Assembly (NCBI GenBank): GCA_020912385.1
Contig: CP087207.1
Span: 3,596,001-3,660,000 of the forward strand
Length of the DNA: 64,000 bases
Source of the DNA: Neofusicoccum parvum
Lineage: Eukaryota > Ascomycota > Dothideomycetes > Botryosphaeriales > Botryosphaeriaceae
Direction of reading: 5' to 3'
In this document: piece after piece, positions 46,942-58,415 of the stretch
How positions within the stretch are numbered: position 1 is the first letter of the stretch
Layout of the letters: every line of letters starts with the position of its first letter
The notes under the pieces: generated by a model
What the model was told of the DNA's origin: nothing
What the model saw: only the letters and a program-made list of their open reading frames with translations
Database searches by the model: none
Program-made: the position numbers and the translations under genes

Positions 46942-48636
46942 ATGTCTGATCATACAATTGAGGAAGCTCAAAGCTCGCCGACGATGGTCCCTCAGATGGG
47001 AGGCCATACGATGCATCCTGATGATCCGGAGAATCCTCAAAACTTACCTCTGCTGAAGAAGATACACGCGTCTGCCTCAGCATTCGGATACGCCTTCACA
47101 CTGTCAGTAATTATCGCGGATGGCATACCGGAAAGCTCGTCACTGATCCATACTCAGCCTTTTCGGTGCGACGTGTTACACTTCCGGTCTCCAGGGGGTG
47201 ATGAAAGAGTTTAATGTCTCCATGACCACAGCTATTTCAGGCTTCTCGCTCTACATCTTCGGGATCATATTCGCTCCAATCATGGGCCCTCACATTAGTG
47301 AGAGGTTTGGGCGTAATATTCCCTACGCGGTGTGCACCCTCGGCCTGAGCGCCTTCACCCTCGGAGCTGCTTTCTCGCGTACCTTTACCCAACTCGCCGT
47401 CTGTCGCTTCTTCGCCGGCTTCTTTGGCGGTCCCAGTGCTGTCCAGATTGAAGGCACGTTTGCAGATGTTTGGCCTGCCATGTTTACGCCATCTTACTAT
47501 GTGTTCTTGATGTGTGCGCAGTACTTCGGAGCATCAGTTGGTAGGATCCCCGAAGTCTCCAGATGTGCAATTGTGCTAACATTTCCCAGGTGCCATGATC
47601 GGATACAACGTCGTCCCCACGCAAGGCTGGCGATGGACACAGTTCCTCACATTGATGGTCGCACTCGCCGCGCTCCTCCTCGGCATCGGCGCTCCCGAGA
47701 CATATGCCCGCAGAATCATGGCTAGGCAGGCTCGCCGTATGGGAAAGAAGCCTTCGCTTCCGCCAGCGCCCACGGGTGTCACAATAGCTGAGATGGCCAC
47801 ACACACGTTGATCAACCCTGTGATCATGTTTGTCACCCAGCCGCTTGTCACGATGATCACCCTCTACCTCTCCCTCAACTTCGGCGTTCTCTTCTCCTGG
47901 TTTATCTCGGTCCCGTTCGTCTTGGTCAACGTCTACGGTTTCAACTCGTACCAGGGTGGCCAAGCATTTGCAACCGCGCTGGCCGGGACAGCCGTTGGGG
48001 CCCTCTTTGCCTTTATCATTGACCAAGTCTCAACTCGCGTCGTCTGGCGCCGGTCCGGGGGTGCGTCCGAAATCGAACACCGTCTTATATCGGCCATGGT
48101 GGGGGCATGCCTCATCCTCGCTTCCATCTTTTGGATTGGCTGGACAGCCAGCCCTACTGTCAGCTTCTACAGCCCCATTGTCGGAAACGGCGTGTATGTC
48201 ATCGGCAGTGGTATGACTCTGGTAAGAATGCATACTCAAACCCAAACTTTAATGTTGGTGATCAACGCTAACTAAAGCGAACAGACGTCCTTCATCAGCT
48301 ACCTCTTCGACGCATATAGGCCTCAAGGCACACTCTCCGCACTTACGATTGTAGCTTGCAGTCGCATCGCCTTCGGAGGGATCATTCCCTTAGTGATCCT
48401 CACTGGTAGGCAATCTTACGCTCTCCCCTTCACGTCTGACTTGCTAATGGTTACGTTTCACAGCATTCGCAAAGCTTACTGGCGCCTGGGCTCTCAGTGT
48501 GTTTGGCTTTATATCCGCCGCTTTTCTTCCATTCCCGTTCATTATCTTTGTATTCGGAAAGCGCCTCAGATCTGATTCCCGATTTTCTCATGCGGCTCCC
48601 ATGGGACATGGTCACTATTTGGAGACGAAGGCTTGA
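46942..48636 (+). CDS. MFS transporter, DHA1 (drug/polyamine) type
   Basis: Five exons (46942-47106, 47195-47540, 47590-48221, 48285-48405, 48464-48636) give 478 aa in frame. The N-terminus reads HPDDPENPQNLPLLKKI, the standard cytosolic lead of this group. Motif blocks are GFSLYIFGIIFAPIMGP, CRFFAGFFGGPSAVQ, WRWTQFLTLMVA, ETYARRIMARQARR, and helices up to FLPFPFIIFVFG. Polyamine or multidrug export by proton antiport is typical of the family. The first junction is suspect: the model drops LFGATCYTSGLQ, which looks like the normal end of the first helix but lies in a different frame inside the proposed 88-bp intron. Either the splice is unusual or one base is lost. Confidence 0.85.
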
Positions 48637-49108
48637 TACACCTACTTTGTGGGTAGTACGATGGTTGCTTAGTTGGAAATTCCTATTTGGGAATCCGCGC
48701 TAGTCCATTTCTTTGTTTAGTCCTTCAAATTAGTCAATTACCCTTCCCCGAACACGAACTTCTTTCCTCCTAATTTAGTGCGCACCTCGAAAAGTATCAA
48801 TTCCATTCTGTGGGTTGTGAATAGCTTGCAGCGGTCATTGTTGGTACTAAGATGGGTCCCATTCAAGATTTAATGGCCGTTTCAAGTCAGGAAGGAGAGC
48901 TCGGTGGGACAGCTTACTTTGGATCGATTCTGAAGAGATGGAATTCTCAGAGTATAGATAATCCAGAGGGTCTTGGCTGAATCACAAAAGCAAAAGCTCG
49001 AGAAGAACCACACAAGATGGGAGAGATAAACGCAGAAGTAGCTATCATAAAAGCACAGAGACTAGTAGAGCCTATAAAATCTCCATAGCGCTCCTTAACA
49101 ACCTCGAT
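48637..49108. other. Convergent intergenic region
   Basis: 472 bp between the 3' ends of the MFS and HET genes. No supported gene. Confidence 0.5.
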
Positions 49109-51034
49109 TCAAATCAAATTGAAAGTCTTCTCTTCGAGCTTTCCACTCTCCCACATCTTGATCGATTCTCCTTGCATGATGCCATGAACGTAACATCCCC
49201 CACAGAGCCTATAAAGACTCTCGCTGGCTGAGGGTAACTCCCAAACAACAAAGGGTGTCTTGGCGCCTAACAAAACGCAAATTGTGTTACCCACTAATGC
49301 AACTGAAGGACCCGATCCCATCCATCCCCGTGAGGTTACGAAAACGCGACGACCATGATATCTGCAAGCTTCAGCGAATCGGCCTGGCTGTCCGCGTCCT
49401 ATTTGTTCTTGCAACCTCGTTGGGATAGCCATTCCCATTGCATCGAAATAGGCTGCAGCATCTGCGACGGTCGCGCCTGAGATCACTTCCTTTTCTTGGA
49501 GTTCGTGTCTGAGGTCAACTCTTCCCATCGTCAAAGTGGACCAAAGAGCTATCGTAGCTTCGACCAAGTTTTCTCGCCATTTCGTCTGAAGATAATTGTA
49601 CACCTGGCGGAGAACAGGCGGATTTTCGATGTCAAATGCCTTCAAAGGATCCAACGGCGTAATAGCTGTGCCGAAAACGTCCGATATCCAAGCAATAGTG
49701 TCAAACTCCACCCCCCGCAAGTTCAGCGTATTTTCATTGATGGAGAACCTTGGTGATATTCGCCCATGCGCATGGAACCGATTGCTATAGACTGAAAAGG
49801 CCCGTGGATCACGGTCCCACTGAGGCACCCATGATGGGGTGTTCTCACAATCGATGATAGTGAACTCATCGTGTTTCACAGATGAAAAAATACGTAATGG
49901 ATCATCCTCTAGAACATTCAGTAGTGTTGTAGCAACTGACGTGTAAAGCTCTGTATGTGACTTGGTGTAATCCACTGGTAGGTAGAATCCAGAATTGGGG
50001 TTCGAAAATACATCTCCAAAAGCCTTGTGTCCCAAGAGAGCATATATTCGGTCTCTTGGGTCTGAGCAACACTTACCGCGTAGTCTATTAAGAGTGTCAA
50101 GAATGGCCAATGGGCTGCGGCCATTTTGGAAGTCTACCGAGGCTAGGTCTATAACGGTAGAGACAAACCATAAGCCGTAAAATGTGCTGTTTAGGTCGTT
50201 GGTAGCTATGTCGATATGCGAACACAGCCGTGTGAAATTTACCCATGGTATGCTTGCTGGTCCATAGTGAAGAGTGGCATCGTGAGCGAGACAGATTTCC
50301 TGAACTGTCCACATTCGCTCAAACCAAGGTGTGTACTGTACGAATTTTCGGAAATTGTGGATAAACAAGGGTCCAGATTGCCTGAAGAGCAGCTCAAATT
50401 CTAGCGTTTCGCTCTGGTGGGGTGGAATCAAACGCGCCAGGTTTCGAAAAGTGTTGAAGAGCGCCTGCTCAGGTATTGTCTTACTTCGTCCTAGCCATAC
50501 AAGAACCCTCGTTGCTCTTTCGAAGACTTTCCCCATCATCTGAACTTGGTGGCCCTTTTCTTTGTCGTTGTTCTGATCTATGCACACTGCATCCGCCCAA
50601 AGAAGGCGTTCGCTTCTCTTCCGTCGAAATTTGCGGAGGGCGTCCATCAGGTTCTCCGTTATTTGCATGGTTCTCCCGTGACAGAGAATCTCTCTACGGT
50701 ATTCGGAATCGCCCCAAACGTATGATATTGCTTCATAGGATGGCGCATTGTCGATGAGTTCAGTACGTAGCTCGCATCGAATGGGGCACCAGTGGTTTCC
50801 GGGAAGAAGGACAAGAATCCGAATCCTGTTTTTGTCGTCAAATGGTGTGTATTGGTATTCTCCTGCGGCTGTGGTTTCCGGAATCGACCATGGCACGTGG
50901 TACTTGTGACTGTCTCCTTCGATCTCGAGCAACCGACGAGCGCGTCGGGGCTGTTGAGCACTTTGGCTTCTTTTGCGAGGCGAACAATGCGTTTTGGGGC
51001 GCCCATACTGCCCGCAATGGAAGCAGCGCTGCAT
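49109..51034 (-). CDS. HET-domain (heterokaryon incompatibility) protein
   Basis: 641 aa from the ATG at 51034, no introns. The frame is open to 51265, but those 77 residues look like leader. HET blocks: YEAISYVWGDSEYR, ERLLWADAVCIDQNN, MGKVFERATRVLVWLG and WFERMWTVQEICLA (about residues 100-250). The C-terminal half contains DPRDRIYALLG and PSWVPQWDRDP, then a final part (VALVGNTICVLLGAKTP, CYVHGIMQGE) that closely parallels the end of the first HET protein. A short Cys/His stretch at the N-terminus (CFHCGQYGRPKTHC) does not fit a known zinc knuckle. Role: non-self recognition and cell death, by family. Confidence 0.92.
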   Translation of the reverse strand: MQRCFHCGQYGRPKTHCSPRKRSQSAQQPRRARRLLEIEGDSHKYHVPWSIPETTAAGEYQYTPFDDKNRIRILVLLPGNHWCPIRCELRTELIDNAPSYEAISYVWGDSEYRREILCHGRTMQITENLMDALRKFRRKRSERLLWADAVCIDQNNDKEKGHQVQMMGKVFERATRVLVWLGRSKTIPEQALFNTFRNLARLIPPHQSETLEFELLFRQSGPLFIHNFRKFVQYTPWFERMWTVQEICLAHDATLHYGPASIPWVNFTRLCSHIDIATNDLNSTFYGLWFVSTVIDLASVDFQNGRSPLAILDTLNRLRGKCCSDPRDRIYALLGHKAFGDVFSNPNSGFYLPVDYTKSHTELYTSVATTLLNVLEDDPLRIFSSVKHDEFTIIDCENTPSWVPQWDRDPRAFSVYSNRFHAHGRISPRFSINENTLNLRGVEFDTIAWISDVFGTAITPLDPLKAFDIENPPVLRQVYNYLQTKWRENLVEATIALWSTLTMGRVDLRHELQEKEVISGATVADAAAYFDAMGMAIPTRLQEQIGRGQPGRFAEACRYHGRRVFVTSRGWMGSGPSVALVGNTICVLLGAKTPFVVWELPSASESLYRLCGGCYVHGIMQGESIKMWESGKLEEKTFNLI

Positions 51035-51265
51035 ACTTGTCGTAGTTTGTTTGGTTTTGCAGTAGGAAAACAGAGTGCGTGCGGTGGGTAAGAGCGTGAT
51101 CTGGATGATGCTTCCCGGTCGCAAAAAATGAATGCGGGGCTTCAGCCTTGTGTTGCGTCCGCGACCGCATATTAATACTTCCATATATTTCAGCCTCGCT
51201 GGCGGAATAAGCGCCAAGAAAGGCGATGGCTGCAGGCAAGGCGCAGCATCGCTTGCGACGACCAA

Positions 51266-53262
51266 TAGGAGCGTTGCGCTCCGCTCAATCCAAGTCGGCT
51301 TACGCCTAATGCGCGTGATTGACTGAAGATTCGAATGCCGTGGTCTTATCTTCCCACTAGTAGTTGCCGTACCTAGAGTATTTTGTTGTGGTTTTATGAC
51401 CCGATGTTTACCTGTTCACGACAGCACTACTTATCGGAGTTAATGCAGCGAACTTAGCTGAGGCTAAAAGCCAGCTCTACAGGGCAATCTGGTGCCTTTC
51501 GGTTTGAAGGCTGTCGCAGTAGCGCCTCGATTGAATTGTGTAGCTGAGTTGATGGAGAAAGCGTTGGCCGTTGTAACCTGGCGATGAGGGTGTATCCGGT
51601 GTGGGCATGGCTGCGCGTCGGGTGACTTCGGCGTGCGGGAGTTCTGATTGGCTGCTACTTTCACAAGAAGCATTAATTGATGATTCGATTTGATCAAACC
51701 CTTAAGCTGAAAGGCACAGAGTCTCGCAGAAAATATTGACCGCTGGGAAATGAATAAAACTAATGGTTACAATCGTAAATGGGACTTGCTTGATAGCAGA
51801 TACAGGTGTCCTAAGCTGGGTCAGGAACTCGAGAATCGTCAATGGAGCAGATGTCTCGCGCGACAGGTACGGAATCATATCCCCGGGGATATCTCGCATT
51901 CATTTAATCAGGCATCGAGCATTGGGAAGGGCAAGCCAGGCCCACTCGTCTATTGCCAGTCAATGTACAAGGTTTACTTGTGGTATTTTAACTGCCCTCG
52001 GTCTCGCTTATCCATCGGCTGAAATAATGTGCTGTTTCATTTTTGTGAGACTTGGAAACAGAAACTGCATATACGATAGTCAATCCAATGCAGGTCCAGA
52101 TGACTTACATATACGAAAGTCGTACATCCTCGGCTTTTGGCTCTACTTAATCCAACCGATTTCTCCGAGCCTCTATGCAGTGAGGAGTCAGTCCTTCGTA
52201 TACTAAACTTTCTACGACTGGTTGATTCCACAGTCTCCACTCCAAAGAGAAGCTTTAGCCCTACAACTCCAGAGCTTCTTTTGTGCTCGAGCTTTTCCAC
52301 TAGCCGGAACACCAAGGATCCGTCTCCGGCCGCATCTGTCCAATGCCACCAAGTGTACTGTTCTCGGGGCATGACCTCCATCCTGTTTCATATACCGAGC
52401 GAAATATCTCCTTCAGCGTCGGATCTAACGGTGGCGATACCTAGCATCCATGAGCACCTAGCGCTTGGAACGTCAAGGTCGTACTCGGTAGCCGGATATA
52501 CAGCGTTAAACCCGAAGACGATTCGGGGATCCGAGACGCAACACCCGGACATCCCGCATCCCCGGCTCGGTGTTTGGGCGAACTCTGAGCACTTAAGGGC
52601 TTCCGCGCCAAGATTTCAAACTAGAGTCTAGGTCGTTAGGGATCGTCCCGCTCATGCCAACGCCTGCCATCTCAAAACCCGCCACTACTAATGGGAGCTT
52701 CTTCGTTCGTCCAAGGACGACTCAAGTTTCGACGCTACTACCTCTCACAGCCATACACGTACCCCACACACTCGCGGCTCGGAGTTGATAACGTATCTAG
52801 TAGTTTTATGGCGTTTCCTCTCATCCCGCGGGGAGGCTTGGACAGAGCCGGTATCCGGGGGATCTCTGAGAATCGGCAAATGTTTGGAACCACATCAGCC
52901 TGTCCGCGCGTTGCGAAAGAGAACAATCAAATGGAGTCGAGAAAACCGGGCACAGACGTTTGCGACTGGTATGCGCTTCGATGGTTCGCCGGATAATCGC
53001 TCGCCTCGAGCGCTCGGTTCGGGAAAGTGGTATTCTCGGTGGATAACCATTCTATTATGGAGTCAACGCCAAGCTTCACAATGCCCATTATGGACTCGCC
53101 GCCGAGATCCAAAACGCAAATTTTCCTTTCCCTATCTTGAGGAGGGCGCAGTATTGCGACCGGAGCATAAAAGCCCGCAGGGCTGCATGTTTGTTTCGTG
53201 TCAACCGTCACATCGTTCGTTTCTACCTACTGCTTAGCCGTTGCGGCACCAACACTTCCAAA
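51266..53262. other. Intergenic region with weak coding signals
   Basis: Two kilobases without a recognised gene. The minus strand at 52381-52037 is open for 114 codons with a plausible protein-like beginning (GDGSLVFRLVEKLEH), but I found no motif, partner exon or conservation clue. Nothing else stands out. Confidence 0.45.
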
Positions 53263-55197
53263 ATGCGGTGGTCTACGGTCCCCCTGTTCAGCCTCGCCTT
53301 GGGGCTGACCCTCGCGGCGCCACAGAGCGCACACAATCTCAACCTGGCTGGGGAGTTTGGAGGGATGCTTAACACTCATTCAGCTCGCGGTCTGCCCGCC
53401 GAAGGAAAAAAGGGTGTGTTGCTGATGAACCGGATCGGCCCGTCCACCTCGGAGCTGTACATCGCGGACTCCGATGGCACCAACGAGCGCCTGTTGCTGT
53501 CGAACTCGTCGTCTTTTGAGTACCACGCATCCTTCTCCCTGGACGGTGAGTGGGTTACGTTCACCACCGAGCGTAACGGTGACGGCAACTCGGACATCTA
53601 CCGCTGCCGCGCGGACGGCACCGGCCTGGAGAAGCTGGTGGCGACATCGTCGTTTGAGGATGCCGTAGCGCTCTCCCCGGACGGGAGCAAGATCGCCTAC
53701 GTGTCCACCGCGAACGGCTACAAGGCCAACCTCTGGGTGATGGACCTCGCAACAGGCGAGCAGCGCAACTTGTCAAACACGGACGCGGTCAAGGGTGCCG
53801 AGGGCCTGCCGGATGGCTATTTCCGCCCCGCCTGGTCGCCCGACGGAGAGTGGCTCGCCTTCGCCTCGGATCGCAATACTCCCTGGGTCGGACACGGCAA
53901 CGGGACTGGCTGGGAGCACACCCAGGAGCTCTCCATCTACGTCATTCGCCCCGATGGAACCGACTTCCGCCAGCTGGCCACGAAGGATAGCTACTGCCTT
54001 GGCTCGCCTAAGTGGTCGCCTGACGGCAAGCGCGTCGCCTACTACGAGGTGACGAGGGAGAACACCTGGGGCGCCCATCGTCCCGAGTCCGTGGCCAGCG
54101 TCACTTCGCAGATCGTGTCGGTGGACTTTGAGACCGGCGAGGACCGCGTCGAGCACACCTCGGGATCAGGACTCAAGATGTTCCCGCAATGGCTGTCGAA
54201 TGACGAGCTCGCCTACATGATCAAGGGCGGTGACAATGAGGGATACAACTACACGGATGGCCGCGGCGCCGTGAAGGCTGCAATCCGCTCGCCAGCATGG
54301 TCTCCCGACGGCAAGAAGGTGGTCTACGAGAAGGTTGACTTCACAGCGCGCCCCATGGAAAAGCCAATCTACAGCTGGGATGACGAGTGGGAGTACCGCT
54401 TCACCGACGTGTTCCCCGAGCTCTCGCGACAGGGCCGTCTCGCTATCACCCAGAAGCAGCTGGGCAACTCTTCCATCGTGACCATGACCCCAGACGGACT
54501 GGACGAGAAGGTTGTGTTCGACACATACTCCACCGGCGAGGTAAACGCCTCACTGGTCGCCCAGGGCTTAGCCGGCGCCTTCCAGCCAGCATGGTCGCCG
54601 GACGGAGAATGGATTGCCTTCGGCCTGGGCCAGTGGTTCCAGTCGCGCGCAACCGGCAAGGCGAAGGTGTACCGGGCGACGTCCAACGGGTCGTACTACG
54701 AGGCGCTGACGGACGGCACGGTGCACTCGGGCTTCCCCAGCTACTCGGCGGACGGCCGCTACATCGTGTTCCGCGAGTGGGGCGTCCGCTACGGCCTGCG
54801 CATCATCGACCTCCAGGACAAGAGCATGCGCTTCCTGACCAACGCCACTGACAACCTGCCCGGCTGGTCCCCGGACGGCGAGCGCATCGTCTTCACCCGC
54901 AAGATGAACGCCACCAACTTCGACGTCTGCACCATCCGCCCTGACGGCACCGACCTGCAGAGGCTGACCACCAGCGGCGCCAACGACGCCCATGCCGTGT
55001 GGACTTGGGATGGCCGCATCGCCTATTCTAGCGGCGAGTACGGCTTCCGCGATGAGGCTGCTATTTATGATGAGACTTTCCAGCCGTACGGGCAAATTAT
55101 TGTCATGAATGCCGACGGCTCGGATAAGCACATGGTCACTGACAGCATGTGGGAGGATTCTATGCCGCTCTATATTCCTAATGAGTTTCTTGTTTAA
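53263..55197 (+). CDS. Secreted TolB/WD40-like beta-propeller protein
   Basis: 644 aa in one exon, starting MRWSTVPLFSLALGLTLAA, a clear signal peptide. The mature protein repeats the PD40 unit many times: SLDGEWVTF, SPDGSKIAY, WSPDGEWLAF, WSPDGKRVAYY, WSPDGKKVVYE, WSPDGEWIAF, SADGRYIVF and WSPDGERIVFTR. Each is followed by a short strand and often by PDGTD or ADGTG. This is the TolB-type beta-propeller fold, which mostly mediates protein or glycan contacts. No enzymatic domain is fused. Many Asn-x-Ser/Thr sites fit secretion. The fold and lack of introns are more bacterial than fungal, so transfer is possible. Neighbours give no hint. Confidence 0.88.
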   Translation: MRWSTVPLFSLALGLTLAAPQSAHNLNLAGEFGGMLNTHSARGLPAEGKKGVLLMNRIGPSTSELYIADSDGTNERLLLSNSSSFEYHASFSLDGEWVTFTTERNGDGNSDIYRCRADGTGLEKLVATSSFEDAVALSPDGSKIAYVSTANGYKANLWVMDLATGEQRNLSNTDAVKGAEGLPDGYFRPAWSPDGEWLAFASDRNTPWVGHGNGTGWEHTQELSIYVIRPDGTDFRQLATKDSYCLGSPKWSPDGKRVAYYEVTRENTWGAHRPESVASVTSQIVSVDFETGEDRVEHTSGSGLKMFPQWLSNDELAYMIKGGDNEGYNYTDGRGAVKAAIRSPAWSPDGKKVVYEKVDFTARPMEKPIYSWDDEWEYRFTDVFPELSRQGRLAITQKQLGNSSIVTMTPDGLDEKVVFDTYSTGEVNASLVAQGLAGAFQPAWSPDGEWIAFGLGQWFQSRATGKAKVYRATSNGSYYEALTDGTVHSGFPSYSADGRYIVFREWGVRYGLRIIDLQDKSMRFLTNATDNLPGWSPDGERIVFTRKMNATNFDVCTIRPDGTDLQRLTTSGANDAHAVWTWDGRIAYSSGEYGFRDEAAIYDETFQPYGQIIVMNADGSDKHMVTDSMWEDSMPLYIPNEFLV

Positions 55198-55379
55198 ATT
55201 GGTCGTTCTGCAGAGAAAGGCCGGTTCTGTGTTTCTTGTATGATAGCTTTGATAACATAGAGCTTATAGTAACGTTTCCACCTGAGGGAAAGAATGAAGA
55301 ACAGAAATTTCCAGAAGATGACACGAAATTAGAAATTATGACAGCCAGACTGAAAGAACTAGAAAGGAACATTGACGCC

Positions 55380-58201
55380 TCAAGAGAGATGCACGGCACC
55401 GCATGATTCGTTTTTCGTTATCCGGAATCTTCGCCTTGGTTGATCACTCTGCTCGATCCAACGCCTTACCTCACTATCATGCGCCATCGTAGCATGATCC
55501 AAAAGCCTCTCCGTTTCTCCAGTCTTGAGTTGTGCAACCACTTGCCACGAGCTGTTGAGTAGTGAAGTCGTCGTCATCCTGCCGAAACACACCGCAGCTG
55601 CGGTGACAATAGCCAAGTGAACAGCCAAGTTCGCTATGACAATGGCAAAGCCCCTGTAGAACAGCGGTATTTGACAAGGAACCTTAGACCTGGTCTCAAG
55701 ACGCGTCATGCTGTCGAATGTCGGGAGCCAATCGTAATATGCCATTCGTAAGACGGTCGTCATCAGTGCTTGCCAAGCAAGTGCCGGATTGTCGGTGTCG
55801 AGGAGAGTATCCCTGAATATTGCGTTGAGGACGGGGCTGAGTATCTGCATGGCCACACTGTCGGTGAAGCCTGTCGTGCTGACCATTTTGCTGTACGTGG
55901 TGCAGTTTTCACAGGGAGCGTAGATCTCGAAGTGGTCCACCCCGCTCGGATCCTCGTTGATCGGCCACCAGATTACGCTATTGAAGAAGTCGTATGTCTC
56001 GTTTGTCGGATAGTTTCCGAATAGATGCGAGGAGTCGAACGAGGCGTAGAAATCTTGCACGCCGGGAACATCGAAAGTCGTGTTCAAGAACCACAAAGTC
56101 TTACCTGAGTGGACTTTGTTTTAGTCAGTACGACGATGCCATTGCATATAGGGTGAACAGTTACCGTCATGAAATGAGAAATTGAAGCCAGGCGACCATT
56201 GTTGAGAATAGCTTTGCAAGATCTTGTCCAGCTCACTCTTATCGAATTTGAAGATTTCTCCATCCATTTGCTTTTCTTTACTCGCTCCCAGCTGTGTTCG
56301 TACTGCAGTCGTGTCAAATATCTTGCGCTGAGCGTTCCATCCGAGGGCCGGCTCGGTGTTGTTGTCGGATCTGTGAGCGGAGATAGGAAATTGCTGCACA
56401 TGCTTGATTCGACCAGTGCCAGGGCCGCTATGATACCTAAAGGGTGTAAGCTGATCTTTACTATGGTAAGACAAATAGTGCGGACTGACCACGCGTCGTA
56501 ACATAGCGTAACGCTGAACTCATCATTTGTCGGTGGAAACGGGAAGTCTACCCAGACGCCCCTTTCTTTCGGGATGGGTTTGGTAGATGGGGTTTTCCAT
56601 CTACTATTCGAACTGTTGGACCCGTCACCTTTCGAACGGAGCAACAGGAAAGTGTGACCCATCTCGACTGGCCACTGCTCGACGCCATCACTGCCCCTTG
56701 CCATCCAAGCCATGTCAGTGTTGGAGAAGTGTGCGCTTTCCATTTTCCTATCATTGAAGTAATGATGTATTGAGCTATTGGAAGTTTGATCAAGGCTGCT
56801 GATCAGACCTCCGTTGCTGTGGCTCACTGAGCATACTTTGAACATCGGATCTGCTAGGAAATTAAAATCGTCAACTATGCATCGGAACTCAGACCCGCTT
56901 TCGCTCTCGTTCTGCCGAAGAACTTGCTTTATTTCATCATTAAGTTCTGTTGGCCGAACATATCCGTCGAAGTAACCACGAAGACTTGGGTCGTTCAGGA
57001 CGCTTCTCTCGACAAACCTCCAATCGGTGAGATTTGGTCGCACGCAGGCAACACGAGCGTCGAATGCAGAAGCAATACCTTCGAAATTTTCGACCATAGA
57101 CCTGTCGAGCTGGGAATTGATGGGAAGAAAGGCGCGAATAGTCGGTCCAGTGTCGACAATGTGTTCCATTCGTGTATGCGGTTTTGCGTTCCACTCGGCA
57201 AAGGCGGCAAAAGTCTGAGGAGCCGAGTGCCAATAGTTCTGCCCTCTCGATACTGTATTCTGAAAGCGGTCGATGAATGCCTCCATTCCCATTCCAGTGG
57301 TTTGATAGCTTATTCGAGAAAAGCCCTGCGCTACGCCGCCACGAACGTCCCAGAGAAGGATAGTCGACGTGAATTGAGATAGCAGGGTGCACACTGCAAG
57401 CAGTAGGGCACTGCCGAGGATGACACCGAGTTTTGGTTCAAACAAGGACCAGTTATTCCAAAATGGCAAGAGAGACGTCAGCGGACCAGTGTTCATGTAG
57501 CGGGCTAAGGACAATGCTGGCGCTTCGGCTAGGAGTACACCTCCATTAAGGCTGGACTCGAGGGATATAGCGGCAAGCATGGCAATAGCAGTGCTCGCTT
57601 GAACTGCAACAGCAAGGCGAATAGCCAACGTGCATAGGGTTACGGCCTGCCCGATCCACCCGTTGATTATGAGGTGTCGCCAAAGGATGTTTCTATCATT
57701 ACCGAACCACAGGAATGATAAGGCTGAGGTGGCCGCGAATAGAAGAAGTAGAGCTCCGATGTTTGTAACGACCAGATAATGCCCAAGGCGGGCGAAGAAG
57801 GTTGACGGCGGTGGAGCGAGTTGACCGAAGCTTGCCAGCTGGGGCACAGATGAATCTTGTAGATGGCAATGAAAACATCCGTGTTCGAGTGGAAAGAATG
57901 GGAGGCTGATCTGGGGTGATTCTTGATCAGTTTGGAGGCTTCTTGTAGAGACTCGGCCGGATCCTTGGTCCTTGTGTGGTAGAAGCTCCAACAATGCTTG
58001 GGTGGAGACAGAAGCCTGTTCAACGATGTCGAAATTCGCAGGCATGATCGGCTGTTGTGGTAGGAGTGCAGAGGAAGACGGGGCCAAGGCTATTAGAGCT
58101 GAGAGGTTGAAAAATGAAAGACAAAGATAACAGGCAGAGCCTGTTACACAGTTTCTCAGCTCATGCATGTTGTGACGGTTCCCCATCTTTGTGTAAGTCA
58201 T
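55380..58201 (-). CDS. Large uncharacterised fungal membrane protein
   Basis: Three exons (58201-56490, 56436-56165, 56104-55380) give 902 aa in frame; both junctions restore readable sequence (CYDAWYHSGPG and FHDGKTLWFLN). Start candidates are the Met codons at 58201, 58186 and 58168. An N-terminal hydrophobic stretch is followed by helices near residues 135-155 (VVTNIGALLLLFAATSALSF), 170-215 and 255-280, then a large extracytoplasmic domain with many N-glycosylation sites and Cys pairs. A final helix near residue 810 (VIANLAVHLAIVTAAAVCF) precedes a cytosolic tail ending DSEVRRWIEQ. This layout recurs in unnamed mould proteins. Function unknown. Confidence 0.8.
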
Positions 58202-58415
58202 GAAGTCTGTGTATCACGTACCACCAAGCAGACTTAAATGTAAGATAAGCAAAAAGAAGTAGTACGCAAATATTTGAGCAGGAGCTGAAAGAAGAAAAAG
58301 GAACCTGGCTCCAGGAGACTGCTGTAGTAGCTAGGCCGCTACTGAAGTACACTTGAACCAAAGAACTACTTGGCATCACTGCTGCAAGCCATAAGGAAAT
58401 GTTTCTTTACTTCTT

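Noticed and set aside
50980..51034. Zinc knuckle at the start of the second HET protein
   Set aside because: CFHCGQYGRPKTHC lacks the C-x2-C-x4-H-x4-C spacing.
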